Shown here piece by piece: positions 10,444-21,975 of a DNA stretch of 64,000 bases. This stretch comes from Tetragonia tetragonoides (Eukaryota; Streptophyta; Magnoliopsida; Caryophyllales; Aizoaceae): the NCBI GenBank assembly GCA_038025085.1, contig CM076146.1, positions 19,318,001 to 19,382,000 of the forward strand, written 5' to 3'. Within the stretch, counting starts at the first letter, position 1. Each line of letters begins with the position of its first letter. The notes below the pieces were generated by a model. It was not told the origin of the DNA. It saw only the letters and a program-made list of their open reading frames with translations, and did not search any database. Position numbers and translations under genes: made by a program.

Positions 10444-11131
10444 ACGCACTCTGTTGTGCATGTGTCGTTGTAATGCTCGTCTGATCACATGTCTGCCTGT
10501 AAACTACGTTGTTATTGTGCTTGCATGAATGCATGATTATCGTGATTATGTGCCAACATGTACTTATTACGTGCTAGGAGTCATTTCTTTTTATTTTTAG
10601 CTAGTTCCTAATGCCCAAAGATGGTGTGAGAATTCAAATTCAATGAACACTCATCATTTTTCCAATGATATATTCTAAAAGTCATGGACAGTTTCTAGGA
10701 TCTTTTTAGTTAAAAAAAAGAGTCAGTCTTTCAATTTTCCCTCTCCCTTTTTCTTATTTCTGTAATTTCTTTTTTTTTTCTTTTGATGTAATTCAGATTC
10801 GGTGAAGAAAAAAAACAAAAAAATTAAAAAAAAGGGCAAAAACAAAAATGCCGAAAAATCATAAAATCAAAAAAAATATATATATAAAAAAAAAGGGACC
10901 AAAATTTCTTTTTATTTTATCCCATTTTTCATTTTCTTTGAGCCAAAAAAAAAATAAAGTTAGGATAGTCATCTTTTTCTACTTTTCTTGTTTTCGTTCA
11001 TTGACTTCATTTTCCTTGAATATTAGGGAAATATTTGGGCATTTAGGCTTAAGGACTTTCTTTTCCCTTTTAGGACAATGTGTTTTCTATGTGTGAGTCA
11101 ATTTTTCATTAGATGAGAGTCTCGTGGTTTT
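10444..11131 (+). other. Leader of element 2 (shortened), A/T-rich
   Basis: Non-coding. It matches 4070-4760 of element 1, including the T-rich and A-rich tracts and the TAGGACAATGTGTTTT block before the first coding region. Confidence 0.7.
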
Positions 11132-13576
11132 TTGTTACTAAGTGCTCCGTGCTTCCTATTCAGGATAGGGGGTCCAAAGAAAAAAGGAAATCTTGAGAAA
11201 AGTTGGGCTCGGCCTTCGGCGAGGCTGGTTCGTCTGGAACCGTCTACACCACCAGGTCCTCGTTTACCTACACCACAAACAGATTCACCATCAATAAATT
11301 CACCGTCACTACATACCTTCTTCTCCACACCAATCACCCCTCCCAACTTCACAATGCCTAAGACCATGGATGAAAGATTTGATGACCTCATGAGCGAGTT
11401 AGAAAGGGTTCGACTCAAAGTTGAAGATATAGAAAGAAAAAGAGAAGAAGAAGCAAGGGTCCCTTCCCATTCCGATTCTGAGGAAGAAGGGTCAGATGCC
11501 ATGCTGGCTAAGATCACTTCTGTGCTCAAGAGTAGCGGCTTGATCTCCAACTATAGTGCCAACGTAGGAAACTTTGACACTAAGATCAAGGGTAAGCTTC
11601 CGGCGAAATTCTCTATGCCTGAAGTACCCACCTTCACGGGAGTTGACAACCCGCCGGATCACCTGAAATCCTTCACTACTGCTATGGCTCTAAGAGGAAT
11701 CAACAAGAAACTCTATGCCCATCTATTTCCCCAGACCCTTGATACACATGCTCGACGATGGTTTTACTCCCTAGACCTAGAAAGCTACCCAACTTGGTCT
11801 GATTTTACCACGGTCTTCCTGGCTCGATACAAGGACAACGCTACTCTCCCCATCACTTTCAGGGAGCTTGAAATTACCACCCAAGAGAGGAATGAGGGAT
11901 CCACTAAATTCCTCCGTTGATGGAAGTCCAAGATAGCTGAAATGGTGGAAAGGCCCTCCGAAACTGAGCAGATCAGGCATTTCATTAAGAACCTGCTACC
12001 GCCTTATAAGAGTCACCTTCAGTATCAGGCCATTGACTCATATTAGCGTCTATATGACCTTGGCATCGTCATTGAAGATGATATCGACAAAAATAAGGAC
12101 CAGACCACTCCTAAGCCCTTCACTTATGGGAGAGACAAAAGGGCAACTGCCGGATCCTCTTCTGGTGCTCAGGTCAATGAGGTCGCTGCCGTGAATACCT
12201 TTGCCGAAAGAAAGCCACAAAGAGAATTCACCCCTCTTGGAATGACTCTGTCACATGCTCTTGAAAGAATGATAAAAAATAATCTGCTGCAGCCCATTGG
12301 ACCTACTCTGGAACCATCCGTTAAGAGCCGCAACTGGAAAGAAGGGGAATACTGCAAATACCATCAAGGAAAGGGGCACGACACCGACAACTGTTGCGCT
12401 CTCAAACATGCTATCCAGGATAGAATTGAGAACGGTACCATACCCTTACCAAAACCTGGTCAAGCACCCAGCAACTCAAATAACCCTTTGGGTGCCGTTC
12501 TGCACATAAGTGTTGAGGATGCCTTGGGATTTGAAATTGCTAGAGTATGGGACAGTGATGAAGAAGATGTATGGGAGATCCAAACCAGATCGCCTGTAGG
12601 AGTGGCCCACTTGACACGCTCCGGTCTTCATTATAGGCCACCAAACATCTATAATGACAGAATCCAACCTCCAGCTGAAGAAGAAGTGGAAGAGGTCCCC
12701 GCAAAATATAAAGAGTCTCCCATTACATGACAACTCAAAAGAATCAAAGCCGATATTTCTATTTGGCAACTCTTAACCTCATCCTACGAACATCGCCAGG
12801 CCATTTTGGAAGCCTTATCAAAAGTTTCGGTATCACCGGATATGGGACCCGACGAACTGGTCAATTTCTTGTTAGGAGATAAAACTCGGCCATCCGTCAC
12901 CTTCTCTGACAATGAGTTACCTCCAGAAGGGTCTTCACACAATAACACTTTATACTTGACTGTATTCGCCATGGGCAAGTATGTACCTATGACCCTACTG
13001 GACAATGGCTAGGCCGTAAATGTATGCCCATTGAGAACCGCTGCAAAACTGGGCATCGATATCAACAATTTGGGTCACTCAGCACAAGGCTTTCGCGCTT
13101 ATGACAATTCCAGTCGAAAGGTTTTAGGCACCATAACCATGAATGTCACCTCTGGGGCTATAGAGAAAATGGTCCAGTTTTATGTGATGGATATTCCAGC
13201 TACTTTCAACTTGTTGTGAGGGCGACCTGGGCTTCATGGTTTAAATGCTGTAGCCTTTACCCTACACCAGAAGGTCCAGATGATGTTGGAAGGAGAAATT
13301 GTGGAAATTGAAGCTAACCCCATCAAGGCAACTATTGACAAGACTCCTGTCTTGAAGATAGAACACGATAGTGAAGACATTGACTTGTGGGGATTCTCCC
13401 CTGAAGAGGTAGCCCTCATAGAAGAAGACACTAAATCTCACAGCTCAGACAGTTCTAGGGAATTCGAGACCTATCCTTCTGAAGAAATAGGAGAATCGGA
13501 TGAGTTTGAGGAAGTAAAGGAAACTATCGAGGGAATGTCCATCTACGTGGCACACCACCACCATGCAATTTAGCGG
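11132..13576 (+). pseudogene. Gag-protease of element 2, one frame with five or six internal stops
   Basis: One frame runs from about 11132 (likely ATG at 11354) to 13573. It is broken by TGA near 11918, TAG near 12045, TGA near 12728, TAG near 13010, TGA near 13217 and TAG near 13571, with no frameshift. It has a Ser/Pro-rich N-terminus, a coiled coil (MDERFDDLMSELERVRLKVE), a capsid domain (VPTFTGVDNPPDHLKSF ... ARRWFYSL), a zinc motif CKYHQGKGHDTDNC, and a protease-like segment, MTLLDNG then a stop where the Ser of the active-site loop is expected. Stops without indels suggest point decay, possibly by deamination of methylated cytosines. Capsid and protease would normally build the particle and cut the polyprotein. 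Confidence 0.85.
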
Positions 13577-14145
13577 ATGAAAGAGAAAATTGCCTCGTTG
13601 GAACAACCCATAGAATGCAATATCATTCTGGCCAAAGGTGAAGCTTGCTTCCAACAAGATGAAATGTTAACCAAGATGGTCAAGTATGGATATGCCCATC
13701 CACAGAGGCCAACCCCTCGCATACTTCCCATGGACGGAAACCCCTATCTTCGATGCAAGTACTGTCAAGCTAATGGGCATCACACCAACCAATGCAAGCG
13801 TCTGAAGAGGGTAATCACCACTTTCATTGATCATGGAACCATGTGGTCGCCAAGCTCTTGGGCTATAAAAGGATGGTACCGCTTTGACCAAAAGCAGTAT
13901 ACGCAGCTTAATGTCCCCATCGGCAACGTCATGAACACCCTTATATGGACAGGAGACTTTGAATCAAAATTCCCGCTGACAATCTCCAAGAGGTGAGTAG
14001 AGATCAAGACTCTTACTGTCGCTATCACCAGATTTTTGGCCACTACATGGATGACTGCACTCGCCTGAAAGATGACATATAGAAGATCATAGATAGTGGG
14101 GAAGTACCACCGCCTCTGAAGGAAGAAGAGGAACCCTGGAACTGA
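13577..14145 (+). pseudogene. Zinc-finger region downstream of protease, broken
   Basis: The frame continues from the gag-protease frame after a TAG. It holds CKYCQANGHHTNQC (CX2CX4HX4C) and, after a frameshift near 13990, CRYHQIFGHYMDDC. Both fingers match the ORF at 4977-6431 in order and spacing. The G-patch and the whole RT/RNase H that should follow are missing. Confidence 0.8.
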
Positions 14146-14560
14146 TTGGTTACTTGCAGGAGCTAAAGGAGTCGAGTCTGAGTCTCCAAGTTTTGTCGAG
14201 TTAGGGTCCTAGCTAAATCTTTAGGTTGAGTCTTGAATAGGGGGTGTTCCCCTTTTATTTTCCTTCTAAGTCTAGTTTCTTTTAGACGGGTATTAGAGAC
14301 CCCCCTTCTCTAAAGTCATGTGTGCCTATCTATTTTTGCAAATCAATAAAAGTCCTCTTGCTCATTTCTTTCTTGTTTAACTATTGACAAATCCAATGAA
14401 TACAAAATTGCACAAATCATTAACTAATTAATTTAAGCAATGTAAGTAAACTTCGCAAAAGCAAGAATACAGATTTTCACTTTTACAGGAATTTGAGTAG
14501 CTGGACTCCCTCAACGATGGCACTCCAAAAAAAAAAGGAAGCGAACCAGCCTTTTGCAAC
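14146..14560 (+). other. Deletion scar between protease region and integrase
   Basis: About 400 bp of non-coding sequence stands where RT and RNase H should be. Its start resembles 6440-6620 of element 1 (TCTAAGTCTAG, GATAAA/CC AATGA pieces), so it is the pol start, heavily decayed and joined to the integrase. Confidence 0.55.
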
Positions 14561-14575
14561 AACCTCGACACAGAA

Positions 14576-15790
14576 GTGACTTTGGCTCCGATCGAAGAAG
14601 ATACTTGGTACCAAGACGTCTTCAACTACATCACCAAAGGAGTATACCCTCAAAATGCACCACTAAGAGCTCAACGGGCCATCCGTCTCTTAGCGGCGCA
14701 ATACATAGAATACAAGGGGGTTCTGTACAAGAAATCTCACAACGGGGTTAACCTCAGATGTGTGAACGCCGAAGAAGCTGCAGAGATTATGGCGAGGTAC
14801 ATAATGGGGTGTGCGGACCACACATGAACGGGCGAATGCTCTCCAAGAAAGTTCTACGACTAGGATACTACTGGACTACTTTGGAAAAGGATTGTTACGA
14901 CTACGTTAAGAAGTGTCAGATATATGCCAACCTGCAGCATATGCCACCCTCGATACTCCACAACCTCACCTCTCCTTGGCCATTTTCTGCATGGGGAATA
15001 GACATCATTGGAATGATCACCTCGAAGGGCTCGGGAGGACATGGTTACATCCTAGTAGCCATAGATTATTTTACCAAGTGGGTTGAAGCCCAGTCCTATG
15101 CCATCCTTACCTCCAAACAAGTGTCCAAATTCATAAGGAACAACATCCTTTGCCGATATGGTGTTCCACATGAAATCATAAGTGACCATGGATCCCACCT
15201 CAAAGCCGAAACAACCACCCTTCTCAAAAGCTACAAAATCCAGCACCACAAATCATCCCCTTACTGTCCCCAAACCAATGACGCATTAGAGGCGGCCAAC
15301 AAAAACCTCAAAACTATCATTGAAAAGATGATAGAAAACTAGAAAGATTGGCCCGTAAAACTCCCATTTGCACTTTGGGGGTATAGGACATCCATAAGAT
15401 CCTCTACGGGAGCAACACCTTACTCCCTAGTCTATGGAATGGAAGCAGTTCTACCCATAGAAGTCCAACTACCCTCCATGCGCATAGCCTTAGAAGGAGA
15501 CATTCCTGAAACCCAATGGTTGCAAGCCCGGTATGAAGAGCTCATGTTCACAGATGAAAGACGCCTACGGGCCCTAGACCATTCCCACATGTATCAACAA
15601 CGCATGGCAAGAGCGTTCAACAAAAAGCCCCAGTAACCGACCCCAGAGACAAATTTCGACCAAACTGGTCCGGACCATTCATCATCAAAGACATCCTATC
15701 AGGAGGCGCCATCAGACTCATGGATATTGATGGCATCGAGTTCAGCCAGCTCACCAATATGGATCAACTAAAGAAGTGTTACGTTTAAAA
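14576..15790 (+). pseudogene. Integrase of element 2, frameshifted
   Basis: Residues EEDTWYQDVFNYITKG to VLYKKSHNGVN lead into the zinc module, then a frameshift near 14810 (from HNGVCGPHMNG). The core has Asp in GIDIIG, Asp in IISDHGS and Glu in DALEAANKN. A TAG lies at ~15340 and another frame break near 15635. One Cys of the HHCC module seems lost (KKCQIYANLQH). The C-terminal part with MDQLKKCYV matches 824-1000. Not functional. Confidence 0.88.
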
Positions 15791-15825
15791 AAAAAAATAA
15801 AAAAAAGACGTACACTATTTGATTG

Positions 15826-15870
15826 AACTACGCTGGCCTGATTCCACACTGGATACGTAGGTCACCCTTT
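15826..15870 (+). other. Conserved post-pol block of element 2
   Basis: GAACTACGCTGGCCTGATTC, followed by GGATACGTAGG. The same block lies downstream of the integrase at 661-710 (minus strand). It is a hallmark of the untranslated region after pol in Tat-like elements. Confidence 0.6.
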
Positions 15871-16075
15871 CAAAGGGGACCGGCAAAAATCAATCCAAAA
15901 ATTCCTTTCAACTCATTCAAAAAATGGACAATCTTTATTCAAACTGAATGAATAGGCTTACATTCCAAGAATTAAAACTTCCTAAGGAAATAATGCAACT
16001 ATAAGGGTTTAAGCTAAACAAATTCCTATTATTATTTTCCTTTGAAAACTAGACTTGCCTTCCTAGAGAACTACA

Positions 16076-17420
16076 TTAATCCTTCTTCCCTTTAGAAGGC
16101 ATCGTTGAAGAGTTCTTCTTTGAAGGACCCTGGCTTGAGGACAACCTGCGATCGCTTCCTTGAGCCGGGGCCTTGCCTCTCTTGAGTACGTGATAGTCTC
16201 ACATTTGAGACAGTTCCTTTCTTTTCTTGCCTCCTTTTTGTGAGTCATATGTAGATTTTAGTTGGTCCCGTTCCTCATCACGAAGGGCTCGTCTCACTTC
16301 TCCATCACTGCAAGAAAGCCAGTTTAGGTAGATCTCAAAGACCTGAGTTGGGGCAATCACCCGAGGTACAGTCCAGCGATGCCGGCTACGCCAATACTTT
16401 CCCCACTCCGCAGCAAATTCAGTGGTTAAGGCTACTACAATTGGTGTCGTAGTCTCCTGACAGGGGATCACCTGCTTCAAACCGTATTGCCTCATGACCC
16501 TAGAGGGAGAGAAGAAAGTGGTGCTGTACAGACGCAGTACGGTAGTAAGAAAGATCATGTCATCACAAGCCACTAAAGAAGTCAAGCTCCACCAGGGCAC
16601 ATGCCAACGGATGATAGGTCCCGCTTGAAAAAAGGCATCCCATTTAGCAAGGGACTTCTCAGAATATAGCCTTTTCCTAATCAGAAAGCTAGCAGCAGTA
16701 TAGGTTTTCTTTGACCAGGTCCGAGGAACACGAATAATCAGATTATCTGGTGACTCTATCAACCTCAGATGCTCACATAACCAGATCTGAAGCAGCAGGG
16801 GGTTGCCCAAGAAAGATTGGTTGGGAGATGTTTTCAACCTGTCAAGCCCAATAATGGTTTCCCGTACGACCAGATGTAAGGGAGAATGTCCTTCAACCAT
16901 TTGATTAACCACTCGCAGCAACGAGGCTCTACCCAAGTTGGAAGATTCTGCATGAACAAACAACAGGCGGTTTAACAGACACAGTACAAAAGCCTGTCGC
17001 CGGCAACGCCTGAATATGGCATCATTTTCAGAAGAAATAGCGAACTTTTCGCAAAGTTGAACCAAGTCCACATCGACACCAAGCACCATCTTTTTGGCTT
17101 CTGCAGATGACAAACCCAGGGATTTCCTGTATTGATCCCTAAAACCATCCCTCACATAAGGCACAGCTGGGGGAAGAACATCAGGAATATTAGTGATCGC
17201 AGCAAATTCCTCAACCAAAGGGCATAGTTCGGAATTACCAAAACGGAAAACATGCTTCAGGATCCCAATAATTCAAAGCAGATCGAAGAAGGGGCCACAG
17301 TATTTTGGTTGGTTTTAAAGTCAGCAAGGTAAACACGTGAAACGGGACTAGTTCAAGCTTATCTTCTACGGTCAGATTTTTGCACCAGGCATCGAACAGA
17401 TCTTCAAAGGATTTCACCAT
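16076..17420 (-). pseudogene. Antisense DUF7745-like ORF carried by element 2
   Basis: On the strand opposite to the element. It starts MVKSFEDLFDAW at 17420, keeps ALNYWDPEAC, suffers a frameshift near 17230, continues MVEEFAAITNIPDVLPP, and runs 339 residues to a TGA at 16199. The same frame then codes a basic Ser/Lys tail to a TAA at 16076-16078. The WDPE ... EEFAAI pattern and the following helical region resemble plant DUF7745/PMD-type proteins often found in or near retrotransposons. Function is unknown. No introns are seen. A minus-strand TATA-like CTATAAGT lies near 17505. It is separated by 556 bp from the next antisense gene, in the same direction. The family assignment is from memory of the motif and unverified. 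Confidence 0.65.
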
Positions 17421-17504
17421 GGCAGAAATTTAGTGAAGTTTGGGAGAGCTAAGGTATACAAAAAAAAAAGTGGTACAACGTCAAGCATCCCGAAAATCCT
17501 ACTT

Positions 17505-17513
17505 ATAGACAGG
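17505..17513 (-). promoter_or_regulatory. TATA-like box of the antisense DUF7745-like gene
   Basis: Minus strand reads TCTATAAGT about 85 bp before the ATG at 17420. The GC palindrome at 17570-17583 lies 60 bp further upstream. Confidence 0.4.
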
Positions 17514-17569
17514 AACGCGGGACGGAAAAGCCAGAAATCCGCAAAAAAGAGCCGTCAGCAGCACTGGTC

Positions 17570-17583
17570 AGCGCCGCAAGCGG
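17570..17583 (-). promoter_or_regulatory. GC palindrome upstream of antisense ORF
   Basis: AGCGCCGCAAGCGG differs by one base from the copy in the 5' LTR at 9567-9580 and from the one upstream of the PMD-like gene. Confidence 0.45.
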
Positions 17584-18826
17584 CCCAGACCCTGGCCCGG
17601 TCCGAATTTCCCTTTTGCTCCAGTTCGTACTTTTGATCCAAACGATCCGATTTCGGCCCAGTTTTAATACCCGCGCGGAATTACAATGCCCGAGACTCTC
17701 TTAGATTTATCTTTTTCAATTTTTCTTTCTTTTTTTTTTCTTTTTTTTTAGGGGGTATGATATGTGTAATTTTTGCTTTTCCTTTGCAATTTTTACCTTT
17801 TTCCTTTATTTTATTCCCTATATTGTGGCTTTGGCCTACTGCATAACACGTTGCATAATTAGATCAGACGCTGATAATTGAGTCATCATAGCATATAAAA
17901 AAAAAATGTTGCACAAAAAAAAAACAGGAGTTCGAAATTCCAAGGTCAATGTTTATAAAAGAGGCCCAACACTGCTCAACTGGAATCATTGCTGTCAGCC
18001 TCGTCATCAACGGACGGCCCCTGACCATAGTTCCCGGTCAAGTAATGGAGAGAAGAGCTATATATGGGCCTACTATTCTCAGGCCTCATGTCCCGTCCAT
18101 CATACGCCGGGGCCCGCATAGGGGTACCTGCCGAAAACCCCGAAGCAAAGAAGTTCGTCGTGGCCTGACTGGCGAAATCCATAGCCACATCCTGATGTGA
18201 AGGCCCAGCATATGACACATCCCATCCAGGGCCGTTCGCCCAACCTCCAGCCAAGGGCGTAGCAACAGGCAGCCTATCAAGAGAAGGCCGGAAATCAGCA
18301 AGAGAGAACATCTCAGGAACCTGCGGAACAGAAGCCCCGGGCGCCTCATCAACAGGAGGCCTGGTCACCATCACAGGAGGAGAACGAGCAATAGATGGTC
18401 CGCTCGCCGAAGAAGCCCTCGCAGCAGAAGAATGGCGAAGTCCCACGGAAGATGAAGATTGGGACATCTGCAGATAGTCAGAGTTAAAATGTTAAGTTAA
18501 GCACTCCACTTAGCTAAACAAAACAAAAAGGGAGAAAGTCAACTCACATCAACGGTCTTGGACCGAGAACTCTTTCCCTTGCCCTTCTTCGACATGTGAC
18601 TGAGCTTGAAAATCTGAGAGGTCTGCTCCCTGTTCAATTACAAAAGAGAGAGAGAGCCACAAAATAAAGTCAGCACTCAAAAGCAAAAGTACAAAAACAA
18701 AAGGGAGAATAAAACTTACCCCCGTACAACCGTCAGGCAAGGGCAAGCCCTCCACAGCCTCTCTGTCAGCCATATGGAGGGGAAACTACTCCACTATGCG
18801 TCCCCCACTCTCCCCAATGTACCTCA

Positions 18827-19655
18827 TGATGTGAAATAAGTAACAAAATGGAAATTAACCTTTGATAGTATCACACAAAGGGATCTTGTTCAAGAATCAC
18901 TCAAGAACAACTCACGAATCACTCGCAAGGGTTTCAACCTGAATCACTCAGTTTGAGGGGTAAATACTCACGTATTCAATAATTAATCATCAAAGCACGA
19001 GTTTACAATAGCAAAGCTCTCCCCTATTTATAGACAAAGAAATCTAAAGCTATTCGGAATCCTAATCCTAGTCCAAATAGGAAACTAACTACGAAACTGA
19101 CTACAGTTGTAAAACGAGCTAATTAACAGCTTTCCTAATACCTAATAGACTCCTAATGCTACTAATAATCAGAATACTACTTTCCTAAACATATTCTAAC
19201 TAATTAAGGAAATAGGCAAATGAAATCAAACTCAAACAGCTAATTACTTGGCGCCCAAGGCTAAAACCGCTGGAACAGTTTTGCTCTGTAACTTCAATTG
19301 CCTTTTCAACTCCTTTAAATTCTGAATATGAGAAAACTCAAAGCATGGGAGTTTTAGATGTCGTTCCCAGCTTTCTACAGAACTTTGAATCACCATGATC
19401 CCATGTCGTGTGAGTGAGTTATGATTAAAATACGAACCAGTGTAAAAGCTGTCAAAATTACGGGAATCCTGATAACGAATGTGATCATATAATAAGAGCT
19501 TTAATCCCGACCTTGTATGGCAACTACATGTAATTATCTTTATAGGAGTCAATTTAATGCATAACCACCAAAGGAACTCGATGTAAACAAGAATAGATGT
19601 TCTCTTGCTAGTTCCTTGGTTGTTCTGTTTACTTTGCACACTTGCTCCCGCATCA
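18827..19655 (-). repeat. 3' LTR of the gag-only element
   Basis: Plus-strand ends TGATGTGAAATAAG and CTCCCGCATCA; 829 bp, same length as the partner. The gag frame runs into it and ends at 19244. Confidence 0.93.
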
Positions 19656-20983
19656 ATCTCCCTTTCTTCAAAAAGAATTGTCCTCAATTCTTCGTATATA
19701 GTAATCTTCTCCCAAACCTGTATATTCATCAAATTTTCCTTACAAATTTCCAATGAACCCACAAGGTTAAGAGCCTTGCTGCTGTCTTCTTGATGGACAT
19801 CTCTTTCTTGTTCTTGATCAAAGCTAGATTCAAGAAGTTCCAACTCCATCTTGGATTCCTCTTGCATGTCATCAATATAATCAAGATCTTCAAGGAAATC
19901 ACCAATATTTTCTGGTTCAATGAATATTTCTTCGATAAACTCATCAACCACAGCTGGTAGTCTTGAATTATTAACTTGAACAACAATAAGGGGGTCAATG
20001 TTATTGGTCTTTTCTTGTGAATCTTCAATAGGAACAATATCTTTAAAGTAATCATCAAGATCTGGTTTTCCTTTGAATGTATCCACAACAAAGAGCCTAT
20101 CTTCATTGATGGGTTGATCATTTATTATGCATCCTTTCATGTAGTCCAACTTATGATTTCGATGTTGACGCACTTGTTGGTATGCTTGTTGTGCTCGTAG
20201 GTGCACTAGTTGTTGCTCCTTCTCTTGCCTCTCAATCTTGAGAGCTATCTTGCAAACATACTCAAAGGATATGTAAGGAACAAGCTCCACCTTGCGCTTT
20301 AGAGTTGAGTTTAGTCCTTTGATGAATCTTGCAATCTTGAACTCTTCCCTCTCCACGAGATCACACATCATGTGCGCGTTTTCAAACTTTTGGAGGTAGT
20401 CTTGTACACTTGAGGTTTCTTGGCTTAAGGACGTGAGTTTCAAGAACCGTGCTTGCTCAAACTCTTTAGGCAAAAATCGGTTCTTTAAATGTTTCTTGAG
20501 TTTGTCCCAAGTCTCAATCTTTGCTTTCCCGTCCTTCTTGCGTCGAGCCTTTAGTTTTTCATACCAAAAAGAAGCATGCTTGGTGACTTTATGCGTGCCT
20601 AACTTGCATCTTCGCCGCTCATCATACTCCTTGTATTCAAAGACTCTCTCCATAGTTCTAAGCCAATCAAGAAAGGCCTCTGGGTCGTAGGAACCGTCAT
20701 ATTCAGGGAGTTCGACTTTCAAGTTCCTATCATCATCATAGGGGTGTCGTGGTTTAGGAGCGTCATTGGTTCTAGTCCCACTTGTGTCTTCAGACTCCTC
20801 ATCGAAGTTGGGGTCACGGTTGTGGTTTCTCCAATGAATTCCGCGCATCCTTGTCTCCAAATTTTCCCTATCTTCTTGGTTTCTTCTTTCCATAGCAGCC
20901 ATCCGCTCTTCTTGAGACTTGAAAGACGTCCTAAGATCCTCCATGGCTGTTAACAACTTTGCTAGTTCGCTAGGCTCACCCAT
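19244..20983 (-). CDS. Gag-like protein of the gag-only element
   Basis: The ATG at 20983 (MGEPSELAKLL) is the first Met after the primer site; frames starting earlier would lie in LTR and primer site. About 580 residues. An N-terminal coiled coil (LRTSFKSQEERMAAMERRNQED) is followed by a retrotrans_gag domain, from LPEYDGSYDPEAFLDWLRTM through HASFWYEKLK and LKNRFLPKEFEQARF to the ERQEKEQQ helix. The C-terminal half is acidic and probably disordered. I see no CCHC knuckle. The last ~137 residues are coded by the 3' LTR, so the stop at 19244 lies in LTR sequence. No internal stop. Presumed role: forms or enters particles built with help from an autonomous relative. Confidence 0.85.
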   Translation of the reverse strand: MGEPSELAKLLTAMEDLRTSFKSQEERMAAMERRNQEDRENLETRMRGIHWRNHNRDPNFDEESEDTSGTRTNDAPKPRHPYDDDRNLKVELPEYDGSYDPEAFLDWLRTMERVFEYKEYDERRRCKLGTHKVTKHASFWYEKLKARRKKDGKAKIETWDKLKKHLKNRFLPKEFEQARFLKLTSLSQETSSVQDYLQKFENAHMMCDLVEREEFKIARFIKGLNSTLKRKVELVPYISFEYVCKIALKIERQEKEQQLVHLRAQQAYQQVRQHRNHKLDYMKGCIINDQPINEDRLFVVDTFKGKPDLDDYFKDIVPIEDSQEKTNNIDPLIVVQVNNSRLPAVVDEFIEEIFIEPENIGDFLEDLDYIDDMQEESKMELELLESSFDQEQERDVHQEDSSKALNLVGSLEICKENLMNIQVWEKITIYEELRTILFEEREIDAGASVQSKQNNQGTSKRTSILVYIEFLWWLCIKLTPIKIITCSCHTRSGLKLLLYDHIRYQDSRNFDSFYTGSYFNHNSLTRHGIMVIQSSVESWERHLKLPCFEFSHIQNLKELKRQLKLQSKTVPAVLALGAK

Positions 20984-21127
20984 AGCTTCGGTTGTTGGTT
21001 TCTTGGGGGTTTCTTGGCTGTCTTCGTGAACAAAGGGTGGATCTTGCAAGAATCTTTCTCTAAAGCTCGCTATGGTGTAGTGTTTATGCTCAGGCCCGTG
21101 TTGTTTAAACTTAAGAAAGCTCAAACC

Positions 21128-21146
21128 TTTAGCTCTGATACCAAGT
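21128..21146 (-). other. Primer-binding site, initiator tRNA-Met type
   Basis: Minus strand reads TTGGTATCAGAGC right after the 5' LTR end at 21147, complementary to the 3' end of plant tRNA-iMet. Confidence 0.9.
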
Positions 21147-21975
21147 TGATGTGAAATAAGTAACAAAACGGAAATTAACCTTTGATAGTATCACACAAAG
21201 GGATCTTGTTCAAGAATCACTCAAGAACAACTCACGAATCACTCGTAAGGGTTTCAACCTAAATCACTCAGTTTAAGGGGTAAATACTCACGTATTCAAT
21301 AATTAATCATCAAAGCACGAGTTTACAATAGCAAAGCTCTCCCCTATTTATAGACAAAGAAATCTAAAGCTATTCGGAATCCTAATCCTAGTCCAAATAG
21401 GAAACTAACTACGAAACTGACTACAGTTGTAAAACGAGCTAATTAACAGCTTTCCTAATACCTAATGGACTCCTAATGCTACTAATAATCAGAATACTAC
21501 TTTCCTAAACATATTCTAACTAATTAAGGAAATAGGCAAACGAAATCAAACTCAAACAGCTAATTACTTGGCGCCCAAGGCTAAAACCGCTGGAACAGTT
21601 TTGCTCTGTAACTTCAATTGCCTGTTCAACTCCTTTACGTTCTGAATATGAGAAAACTCAAAGCATGGGAGTTTTAGATCTCGTTTCCAGCTTTCTATAG
21701 AACTTTGAGTCACCATGATCCCATGTCGTATGAGTGAGTTATGATTAAAATACGAACCAGTGTAGAAGCTGTCAAAATTACGGGAATCCTGATAACGAAT
21801 GTGATCATATAATAAGAGCTTTAATCCCGACCTTGTATGGCAACTCCTTGTAATTATCTTTATAGGAGTCAATTTAATGCATAACCACCAAAGGAACTCG
21901 ATGTAAACAAGAATAGATGTTCTCTTGCTAGTTCCTTGGTTGTTCTGTTTACTTTGCACACTTGCTCCCGCATCA
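21147..21975 (-). repeat. 5' LTR of the gag-only element
   Basis: 829 bp with TGATGTG...GCATCA termini (plus strand), about 98% identical by eye to 18827-19655. Confidence 0.93.

Larger units (their letters stand above)
18827..21975 (-). mobile_element. Gag-only LTR retrotransposon (TR-GAG type), structurally intact
   Basis: Two 829-bp LTRs flank 1491 bp of internal sequence on the minus strand. The 5-bp duplication CCTCA is perfect (18822-18826 and 21976-21980). The primer site matches initiator tRNA-Met. It codes only a Gag-like protein, with no protease, RT or integrase, so it must be moved by another element's enzymes. LTRs differ at only about 15-20 positions by eye, which makes it the youngest layer of the nest. 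It landed in exon 5 of the antisense PMD-like gene. Confidence 0.93.
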
